A DNA stretch of 64,000 nucleotides from Capsaspora owczarzaki ATCC 30864 (lineage: Eukaryota; Opisthokonta; Filasterea), in contig NW_011887297.1 of the NCBI RefSeq assembly GCF_000151315.2, positions 473,587-537,586 of the forward strand. Reading direction: 5' to 3'. The stretch's first letter is position 1; every line of letters begins with the position of its first letter. Shown one piece after another: positions 55,348-64,000 of the stretch. Below the pieces are notes generated by a model. The model searched no databases and was not told the DNA's origin. It was given only the letters and a program-made list of their open reading frames with translations. A program made the translations under genes and the position numbers.

Positions 55348-58300
55348 ATGACAGACATGTGGTCGCGGCTCAACACCCTCACCAAGACGGTGCAGGACCG
55401 GATTGAGCACGTCGTCGAGGATCTCGGGATGAACGCTGCTGCTCCTGGAGGTGGAGCGGGCGACGGCGGCCCGGCCGAAGCGGCGAAAGCAGGAGGAGAT
55501 CAAGCCGGTGGAGCCACGTCGTCACCCTCATCGACGCCCGAGGTCGTGACGGGCAGCAAGAGTGGACTGCAGCAGCAGGCCAACAGCACCAGTGGCTGGA
55601 ATCCCAGCGGCGACGCGGACGACAAGCAGCGCCGCATCGAGCAGCTCGAGCAGGAGACGGCTGGGCTCCGAACCCAGCTGGTCGAGCTCAACCAGACCGC
55701 CGAGCTCAAGTTCAACAAGCTCAAGAACCAGGCCCAAGCCAAGCTCGCCGCGGTCAAGCAGGAGCTCAAGCAGTACAAGGAGGCGGCCGGTGCCGGTGCC
55801 GGTGCCGGTGCCGGTGCAGGCGACTCAATGGCCTCGTCTGCAGCCAACTCTGGACGAGCAACGCCTGCCTCGGCCGGTGTGCTCAACGAAAGCCTCAACG
55901 CGAGCGCCATTGCGGCTGGAGATACGAGTTTCGCCGCGGAAGACCACTCGGCCACCTCGAACGCGCTGGCGGTGGCCAACTCGGCGCTGCGGGAAGCCGA
56001 GGACAAGCGTCGCGCGTTGACATCCAAAGTGTCGGAGCTCGAGTCCCAGCTCGCGACGGCCCAGCAGCAGCACCGGCAACAAGCTGATGCAGAGCTCAAG
56101 CAAAAGCTGGATCAGCTCCGCGAGGAGCATGCCGAAGAGAATGACGATTTGCAAACCCGCATTTCTGAGCTTCAGCAATCACTCAAGCAGGCTCAGCAGA
56201 GCGGCCTCCAGCAGCAGCAGACCGACCAGGCGTTGCAACAGTCTCGTGCGCACGTGCTGCAGCTCCAGGCCGAGGTTGATTTACTCCGCCAGCAGTCGTC
56301 CACCGCATCCGCATCCGCATCCGCACCCGCCCCGGCGGCCAATGAGAGCAGCATCAACCAAGAGCTAAGCGAACGTGTTGCCGAATTGGAGCAGCAGCTG
56401 CACGAACGCGTTACTGGGCTGGAGCAGCAACTTGCCGACTCCCAGCGACTCATTTCCAAGCTACAATGGGATGCGGACTCGGCAGAGGAGCTACGCACCG
56501 AAAAGGAAGAGTTGGAGCAAAAGCTTGAAAACTCTGTGCCCCGTGCGCAGCATGAAAGCGAACTTGCCCGCATTCGCGCGACCGGCGAAGAGGCACAACA
56601 ACAAGTGTCTGTGCTGCGCGAGCAGCTTGCCGCTGCTGCGTCGCAACAGCAGGCCACCATCCCCGACAACTCGGCCGACCTGGTCGTTCAGCTCCAAGCC
56701 CAAGTCGCTGCTCTCCAGCTTGCCGCCTCTGCTGCCGAGGAGGAGAAGACTGAGCTCGCCGCCCGTGCGACCGAGCTTCAACAGACACTGGACGCGGCAT
56801 CGGATGCTCGCGCGGTGTTGGTCGAGCAAGTTGATGTCCTCCGTCAAGCTGCCAGCACGGCAGACGCGCAACATGCTGCGCTTTTGGCCAAGCACAGCGC
56901 GGATCTTGCGTTGGCACAGTCCGCTGCCCAAGCGAACTCGGCCGCGGAAGCCGAGACCGCCCGCGAGCAAGGTGCTGCCGAAGCCGAGCGTTTGCGGGCG
57001 TCGATCGCTTCCTTGACTGCCGAGCTGGATTCTTCGAAGCAGTCTGCCACTGCAAGCATGGAGCAGAGCGCCGCCCTCTCTTCGGAGATTGCCCAGCTTC
57101 GCAGTACTGCGAGCGAAGCGACCGCTCTCATCGCCCAACAACACGCCGACGAGCTGGAGCGCGTCCGTGCCGAGGCAAAGGCTGCAACCCAAGCACAAGC
57201 GGCACTCCAACAGCGCGTGCAGCAGCTTGAGGCCGAGGTGGCGTCTGCATCGGCTGCGGTTGCATCCTCGACAGAGGCATCCCAAGAACTCGAAACCTTG
57301 CGGCAAGTGCACGCCGAGCACCTTGCATCGGGCTCCGAACGCGAAGATGCGCTTCGCACGGAACTGTCTGCTGCTCGTCAACAACTCGCAGCGCAGGCAG
57401 CTCAGGCCGAGGCTGCTGCGTCGGCGTCCGCCTCCGAGCAAGAGGGGCAAGTTTCGGCTCTGAACGAGCGCATTCGCGACCTGGCGGCGCAGCTGGCAGC
57501 TGCACAAGCCGCATCAGCACCGGCTCAGCAGACCAGTCAAGACGCGATTGCCACTGCTGTTCAACACGCTGATCGCGAAGCCTCGCTCCAGCAACAAGTG
57601 TCTGCCGCGAATTCCAAGTGCGCCGAGCTGGAACAGACCCTGGCCACGCTTCAACAGCAGCAGACCTCCAGTAGCGCAGATGTTGATGCTCGCATGAGTG
57701 CTGCTGCTGAGCAAGTGCGTGATTTGACGCAGCAGCTCGCTGCTGCTACCGCGCAAGCCGCGTTGGCACAGTCTGCCACGGATCAGGTGGCGGCACTGCA
57801 GGCCCAGCTTTCTGCTGCCGGCCAAACACAAGCTCTCGTGGCCGATTTGCAGACGCAGTTGGAGCGTCAAGCCGCACTCGAGCAGCAGCTGCGCGGTGAA
57901 ATGGCACGCAACGCTGAACTCCAGAGTGCCGAGTCTCGCGACTTGAGCTCGCTGCGCTCGCATGCGCACGATCTGCAGAGCAGGCTGTCCGAAGCGCTGG
58001 CGACTGTTGACCGGTTTGAGCAGGAAGCTGCGCTCAAGCAGTCCCACGCTGCCGTGCAGCAGCAGACCTTTGAGTCAGAGCGCGCGGCCTTCCGCAACCA
58101 GGTCGGGCAGCTGGAAGCGGCACTTGCTGGCAAGTCGCGTTTCGAGTCGTCGCAAGCGGACGAGCTCACGCAGCTACGCCAGGAGCTTGCAACGGCGACT
58201 GGCCTGGCCGCCCAAGCGCAACTGATGCGAGACGAGCGCGACCGCATTCGCGCGTCTGTGGGCGAGCTCGGCGAACAGCTCGCGGCAAGTCAACAACGCG

Positions 58301-59196
58301 AGTTGGCGTCCGCGTTGCTCGCAACACAGTTGAAAGAGCGCCTGGATGAAGTTTCGGTGCAACACCAGCAGCTGGCTCAAGCAGCACCGTCCCAGGAGAC
58401 GCAGGGCGCGGTGGACAAGCTGGAGCAGCGGGTCCGGGCGCTCACGCAGGAGCTCGAGCACACCAAAGCCGTGGCCGTTCAACAGCAGCAACAGCAACAA
58501 CAGCATCAGTTCCAAACTGCCTCTGCAAGTGCCGAGACACAACAGCAGCTGCAGCAACAGTTGCAGCAGCAATTGCAGCAGCATCGTCGTGAAGTTGACC
58601 AACTTCGCGCCGAGCTCGCCCGTGAAGTCGCCAACAGGCAATCTGCTGCCGAGCCGCACGTGAGTTTCCGCAGCGTGAGTGTTGTTTGCTTTTTTTTTTT
58701 TTTGGGGGAGGCGGGGCGGGCAGTTTCGGGCTTTTCTTTTTTCGTTTCTTTCTTTGCTTGAACAAACAATTCTGAGGCGCAGCGAATGCCAACCAATTCT
58801 GACACCAACCTTTCCGTGTTCAAACAGACTCCTATGGATTCGTGGGGAAGTGGCGCAAACTACGATTCTGGAAACGAAACTGGCGATTTCGACGTCGAGG
58901 CCGGCGCGTTCGAGCGAGGTGAGGAAGCGACAAAAAGCATTTGTGGTTTTTTTGTTTTTGGCCAGGAGTGTGCGTGTTGATCAAAACGCTCATGAATGTG
59001 TTTCCTTGTTCCATGTGCAGCCTCCAACCCGATCGATAAGGCCAAGATTCTCAGCCGCAAAGCTCTACGCGCTCTGAATACTGTCAGCATTCAAGCCAAT
59101 CGCAGCTTGCGCTCTCGCCCGTTGGTGCGCATTTCCGCGCTCGTTTATCTGGTTTTGCTTCATGTTTATTTGATCTACTCCATTCTTGTTGTGTAG
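55348..59196 (+). CDS. Tail-anchored long coiled-coil protein, golgin-84-like
   Basis: Golgin-84 tethers vesicles at the Golgi through a long coiled coil and is anchored by a C-terminal helix. Three exons, 55348-58659, 58783-58918 and 59021-59196, give 1207 residues. The N-terminus MTDMWSRLNTLTKTVQDRIE is a short amphipathic helix followed by a Gly/Ala/Ser-rich region. About 950 residues of Gln/Ala/Glu-rich heptads follow (ELNQTAELKFNKLKNQAQAK; QRVQQLEAEVASA). Exon 3 encodes LSRKALRALNTVSIQANRSL and then the membrane helix LVYLVLLHVYLIYSILVV at the very end. That tail matches the style of golgin-84 (an Arg-rich lead, then a helix with LLHL). Internal short repeats (GAGAGAG; ASASASA) lie in the DNA at 55785-55820 and 56308-56330. 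Coiled coils give little specificity, so the name rests on overall layout and the tail. Confidence 0.7.
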
Positions 59197-59335
59197 TGCC
59201 TGAGGCGCATTGTTTGACACGGTTTGCGTGCTTGTTCCATTCAAGAATCAGTCTTTTTTTTTTTTTGGTTTTTTTTTTTCGATTCGCGCAAAAAGCACCT
59301 GCTCTTGCTCAAAAATCCAGACTTCATTGCCAAAC

Positions 59336-60309
59336 ATGTCTTTGGATTCAGAGAGCAATGATTGGCGGTACATGGCGATGGCCATTCAGCAAGCCAACCA
59401 GAGTGTCCCAGTTGAAACGGCGTATTGCGTCGGGTGAGTCAATCCGACCCGATTTTGCCATCCGGACATGCTGCGTTCCTGCATGGCCTTGCCGTTGAGG
59501 CGGCCATGTGGAATCGCACGGCTGGGCTGGGCGTGGGGGGGGGAGGGCAAGGGGAGAAGTGGGACACAGGAGCTGAATTGGCTGGAAGTGGAAATGCTGC
59601 TCAGAAATCATGGACATTTCTGGTTTGGTGACACAGGTGTGTGATTGTCCAAAATGGCGTTGTCTTGTCGTCTGGATTTAGTCGCGAGCTGCCCGGGAAT
59701 ACTCACGCAGAGGTGAGGACCGTATCTGTCGCCCACACCGTTGTCGTCAATCATGTCATCGAGGGGTTGCAGGCGACATGACCGTGGTTTATGTTCATAG
59801 CATAGCTCTGAGATTATTTTCATGCTCCCATGCTTACTCAGTTGTGCATCATGGATGAAAACACTTGCAACAGGAGTGCGCGCTGAAAAAGTTGACGCCC
59901 GAGCAAGCACAGGGCGCCACTGTTTACACTACAATGGAGCCGTGCACGACGCGTAAAGTATTCGCAAAGTGTTGCTGGGTGATGAGGGCTGCAACTTGCC
60001 CGATTTCCATCGTGCTGACCCCCAACAACAACGACGGGGTTTTTTTTTTTGGAAATCTTCTCGATTCGCCTTGCAGGCCTGTCGGGAAATGTGTGCTGCA
60101 CAGATCACATTATCAACAATCGAATTGCACGCGTTGTGATTGGCGTGCGGGAGCCCGCCGAATTTGTGGTGTGTATTGGCATTGATCGGCTCGAAAAAGC
60201 GGGCATCCAAGTCACCAGACTGTCAGGCCTTGAGCTCGAGTGTCTCCAGCCCAACAAGCACATCCCAAGTGTTGCTGCACAGATCGCCGACCTTGAACTG
60301 CGGCGGTGA
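59336..60309 (+). CDS. Zinc-dependent pyrimidine deaminase, RibD/Rib2 (DRAP deaminase)-type, single domain
   Basis: Related enzymes deaminate a pyrimidine intermediate of riboflavin synthesis. Four exons, 59336-59433, 59637-59712, 59874-59952 and 60077-60309, sum to 162 codons. The zinc ligands are HAE (ending exon 2) and the Cys residues of MEPCTTRLSGNVCC. The Glu of HAE is the proton shuttle. After them come DHIINNRIARVVIGVREP and then FVVCIGIDRLEKAGIQV, which fits the deaminase fold of the RibD group; the RLSG between the two Cys is typical of fungal Rib2-type enzymes. Neither the C-terminal reductase of RibD nor the N-terminal pseudouridine-synthase domain of fungal Rib2 is present, so this is a free-standing deaminase. 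A tRNA or cytosine-type deaminase is a less likely alternative. Confidence 0.8.
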
Positions 60310-61805
60310 TGTTGGCGTTCCGTGACTTCAATCGTGGTGCCAAAAATTCAGACTTTTCCGGGAGCCAACCACAATCAAACAAGAACAGAATCCACGCACA
60401 AACAAAAGCAGATACTTGGGGAGCTTTGAGAGCAACCAGTAGCCAGCGGGTTGGTGGTTGCGTTGGTTGACTGAAGGAGGGGGGTGGTGTTTGTGCGAAA
60501 TTCCCAAATCACCAAAGTGCTGTCGTCTGCCATTCGAAAGCAATAGTCTAGCAATGGGGGATACATGCGATATATACTTGCACCTTTCTGCTTGATCCAT
60601 CATGTATCCAATTTGGGGGGGGGGTGACCTCTCGCACTGATTGGAGGGGGCATGCAGAACGAGCCGAAAGCAAAACTTCATTTTTGTTCGTCCCCACCGC
60701 CACCGCGCACGAAGCGTGGGCAATGCGCGCACGTCTCCACGCGCTCATGGTAAGCACGGTACAGAGGAACCTTCCTGGAGTGGGTGGCTTTTTTTTTTGT
60801 TGGTGTTCAGTGCGTGGTTTTTGTGTTTGTCGTCCGCAACGATCTAATCCACAATCCCACTTTTGGTGTGAATAGATCTGCGTTCAACTTTTGGTTTTGG
60901 TTTTTTTTTCTTTTTTTTTTTTTTTTCTGCTTTTTTTGAATTGAATTTGTGTTGGCATTCTTTTTTTTTTTTTTTTTTTTTCGTTTTCTCTTTGTTTTGG
61001 TTCGGTGAGTTTTTTTTTTTATTATTTTTTCATATTTTGTTTTGACAGCGCCAGTTGTTCGCCCTTCCCCAGCGCTCGCAAGTTTGCTGCAGCACTGTGG
61101 CTTTTGCTGGACATGTCTTCCTGCTGCGACCACCCGTCTCTCTTCTCTCTCTCCCTCCCGTTCAGAAAAAGCCATGCCAGTAATAAAATACAAAAAGCAT
61201 TCACCCGAAAAAGCCACCGCCTTTTTGTTCTTTTTGGTTATTGCGCCCTTGACGACCCCCCATCGCTGCTCCCTTTCAGTCAGCCATGTCGCTGCGCCGT
61301 TGTCGTGCTTGACTCAGCATCCCAACATGCACACGAAATCACTGCTCGTGCTCGCTCGGCGCCTCCTTTTCTCTCTCTCCCGCTCTTTTTTATTATTATT
61401 ATGATGATTTTTTATTTTTATTTTTATCTATTGTTTTTTTAGCAAAAATCCGTTTGGCTCGGCCGAGTGCCGTTCCTCTGCTCCACGTTTCCTCCTCCCC
61501 TCTTGCTTCCACTCCAGCAATCATCTTTCATGACCACCTTTTGCGCTCTGACCTCGTTGAAGCGCTGGCGGATCAGCCTTCACAGACACAAAAAACCAAA
61601 ACAAAAAACCTGCATCGTGCTCCGAAACTATGAATTATTATTATTATTATTTTTTTTTGTTGTTTTTGAATGTAGCTTTTTTTTTTTTTTTTTTTTTTTT
61701 CGTTTTTTCGTTTGGTTGTTTTTCAATTGAATCGCCGCTCATGCTTGGCTCACCCGCCCCCACCCCCACCTCTGCCCCTCACAGAACACCCCCTCCTCTA
61801 GTCTC
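60310..61805. other. Long T-rich spacer before the prominin gene
   Basis: No convincing coding frame. A candidate 5' UTR exon ends at the GTAAGC donor at 60750, with a matching acceptor CTCACAG ending at 61784, so the prominin leader may contain a 1-kb intron. The stretch 60890-61440 and 61640-61700 is dense in T tracts. A G run lies at about 60617. Confidence 0.35.
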
Positions 61806-64000
61806 ATGAAGCTCTCATCAAGCGGTCTGGCGGCGGCGCTCGCACTGGTGCTGCTGGCACATTCCGCCGCGGCTGTGGTTCTGCCCGTCAATGTCACCTT
61901 TGAGCCGCTTCCTGCGGCCAACTACACGCCAACGAAGAGCCTGGAAAGCGTGAACGAACTCAACAATGCAGGCTTGCGGGGCTCGGTCAACTTTGCGCGC
62001 TCGATGGTGCGGACCGCGGTCGGCACCTTCAGCATGACGTTCGTGCAGCAGCAAATCCAGGCCGAGCAGAACGGCAACGGCGTGGACTCGGATGCGGTCA
62101 AGGACGAGGCCATCTCGTTCTTCACGCCGGCAGCCATTGTGATTGGCCTCGGTGTTGTCTGCGCCATCATTGTGCCCATTGTGGGCCTGTTCTTTTGCTG
62201 CTGCCGTTGCTGCGGCAACTGCGGCGCTCGTCCGCTCCAGAAGAACAACACGCGCAAATGCCGCAACTGGCTCATCTTCTTCCTGCTCGTGTCCATCCTG
62301 TTTGTCTTTGCCGGCATGGTCTTGGCGTTTGTGAGCAACAAGCGCTTCTCCCAGTCGCTGGATGTTGCCAGCGAGGCAGGCCACAATGGCGTCGACAATG
62401 TGGGCATCTTTTTGAACAACACCATTGCCGAGGCCGAGCAGCTGATCAACAACTTTGACGCCTATGTCGACGAAGCGCGCAATCTGATCAACCTCGTGGA
62501 TGACCAAGTCGGCGCGCTCGTGCAGGACGACATTGCGCCCACCGTTTACAGCATGCTTGATGTTCTTGTGCAAATGGATCAGAGCATCAATGCGACATAC
62601 ACGCTCGTCGACGAGGTCCACACCGAGCTGGACGACATTCTCAGCCAAGCCAGCGCCATCAACGAGACTCTGGCGTGGATGCAAAGCGCGACGAACGATA
62701 TGATCACTGCATGCCAGGCACTGACGTCCCCGCCGCCGGATTGCGCGATCGTTGCGGCCTCGGTTTTCGGCCAAGCCTTTGATTTCTCCTCCATCACCGA
62801 CCTCTCGATCGAGCTTGCTGCCATGACTGCAGTGTACGACCAGCACATTAACCAGTTTATTTCGACGGCCAACAGCTCGTTCAACGACCTCGCCACCGAC
62901 GTTCAAGACCAAATCGATGTCTACCGCACCGACGCCATCCAGGCCATTGACGACATTTCCGCGACCATCCACGACAACATTGATGATGCGCGTGACACGG
63001 TCAACACTGTCATTACAGACCAAGTCGATGCCCCCGCGCGCCACGAGAGCATTGATGACGCGATGGATACTGCAGAAACCTACGACAAGTACCGCTACCA
63101 GGGCGGTGTTGCGCTGTGCTGCATGATTCTGATTGTGGTCGTGCTGGCGTCCATTGGCCTGCTCATGGGCGTTCTTTCGAACGACGCCGCTGCACTCCCG
63201 TGCGATCGCAGTGGTACTTCCAACGCTGCTGGCAACTTTTTGATGGCGTCCGTCGTCTTTGCCTTTATTTTCATTTTCTTCATGTTCCTCTTTGCGGCCA
63301 TTGGATTCCTTCTGTCTAGCGGTGTGCATACTGTTTGCGATCCGATCACCGAGGGCACCATTTATTCGCAAGTTCTCGACGTCGACAGCACCTGGTCGAA
63401 CAGTGAGCACCCGCTGTGCAAGCTGGCCAACATTTCCACCGTCCCTTGCCCCCTGACCTTTGCTGGTGTTCTTCACGCGTGCGAACACAACGAAGCAGCC
63501 TACACCGCTCTGCATCTCAGCTCCCTTATCGACATTCAGGAACTCACTGACGTTGACAGCTACTTTAACATTTCCGACTTTTCCGCGAGCGTGAACATTG
63601 ACAATATTGTCATCTTTGACCAGGCCACTGAAGACTTGTTGCTTGATTTCGCCAACTCGGGCTTGGTTCAGGTGGACTATGAGCTGTACGAGAACATGGT
63701 TGCCAACCCTGGCCTGTCCTTCAACCCTACCACCGTCACAAATGACCTCGACCAGCTTCAGAGTGAATTGAACCCGGTGGTTCCCGAAGAACTTGCCGTC
63801 TCCAACATGATTGACGCGATCAAGGCCAACATCACCGCTGTAGGTTTTCTTCAGACAGTAAAAGTGCTTGTGTCGGGGCTGTTGTCACTCCACTCACATG
63901 GCACGTTGCTTCCGTTTGATTTTCTCTTCCTTTTGATTTTTTTAAAACCTCCATTTGCAGGTTAACGCGATGGCGAGCAATTTGCAAACTTCCATCACGA
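61806..64000 (+). CDS. Prominin-like (CD133 family) pentaspan membrane protein, N-terminal part
   Basis: Prominins sit in plasma-membrane protrusions and bind cholesterol. Exon 1 is 61806-63839 and joins in phase 0 to an exon from 63961 that runs off the right edge. The start gives a signal peptide (MKLSSSGLAAALALVLLAHS). Membrane segment 1 (AAIVIGLGVVCAIIVPIVGL) is followed by the family-typical Cys-rich loop FFCCCRCCGNCGARP. Segment 2 is WLIFFLLVSILFVFAGMVLA. Next comes a large extracellular loop with helical repeats and N-glycosylation sites. Segments 3 (ALCCMILIVVVLASIGLLMG) and 4 (VFAFIFIFFMFLFAAIGFLL) follow, and then the start of the second large loop with Cys pairs (HTVCDP, HPLCKLAN, STVPCPL). 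Topology and the CCRCCGNCG motif support prominin. Segment 5 would lie beyond the window. Confidence 0.88.

Noticed and set aside
61818-63515. A 565-codon open frame on the minus strand
   Set aside because: It is antisense to the prominin gene, whose signal peptide, membrane helices and Cys motif are plainly real; the reverse frame is an artefact of GC-rich codon use.

Overview
The window is nuclear DNA of a unicellular eukaryote. Almost every gene is split by short spliceosomal introns (mostly 60-600 bp, GT-AG with a few GC-AG). Coding DNA is GC-rich, while introns and spacers are full of poly-A/T tracts, runs of G or C, and TTTG/CAAA microsatellites. The gene set points to an opisthokont or other amorphean protist: a fungal-style fused tryptophan synthase, a seven-transmembrane RGS protein, SmgGDS, prominin, a CD38-type ADP-ribosyl cyclase, a CRT-like transporter and a golgin-84-like protein. 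Filasterean, ichthyosporean or corallochytrean relatives fit best, but the sequence alone does not settle the species. No rRNA or tRNA gene, CRISPR array or intact transposon was recognised.

Layout. 1-8 kb: the start of a secreted S41-like protein (-), tryptophan synthase (-) and mitochondrial NAD(P) transhydrogenase (-). 8-15 kb: an ADP-ribosyl cyclase (+) divergent from the transhydrogenase, a medium-chain dehydrogenase (-) and a secretory glycosyltransferase (+). 15-20 kb: an AT-rich patch with an orphan P-loop fragment, a P-loop ATPase (+) and a 7TM-RGS protein (+). 20-26 kb: lipoyl synthase, leucine carboxyl methyltransferase and a 3-hydroxyisobutyrate-dehydrogenase-like enzyme (all -). 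26-31 kb: two tandem CE2-like SGNH esterases (+). 31-38 kb: an unresolved gene-like stretch, a C2H2 factor (+) and an SmgGDS-like armadillo protein (-). 38-44 kb: a CRT-like transporter (-), a poly-Q coiled-coil protein (-) and a doubtful small membrane ORF. 44-49 kb: glyoxysomal-type citrate synthase (-) and a peroxisomal D-amino-acid oxidase (+), head to head. 49-55 kb: an LRR protein assembled from about 30 one-repeat exons (+). 55-64 kb: golgin-84-like protein (+), a RibD/Rib2-type deaminase (+) and the first part of a prominin (+).

Themes. Several neighbours are divergent pairs with 140-330 bp between start codons. Two pairs look functionally matched: transhydrogenase with ADP-ribosyl cyclase (NAD(P) supply and use), and citrate synthase with D-amino-acid oxidase (both with peroxisome-targeting-like ends). 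Two repeat proteins are built one repeat per exon: the armadillo protein with all introns in phase 1, and the LRR protein with the resolved introns in phase 2. Exon structures were assembled by hand; where all exons were summed, the total was a multiple of three, except in tryptophan synthase, which carries a near-perfect 33/34-bp tandem duplication that breaks the frame.
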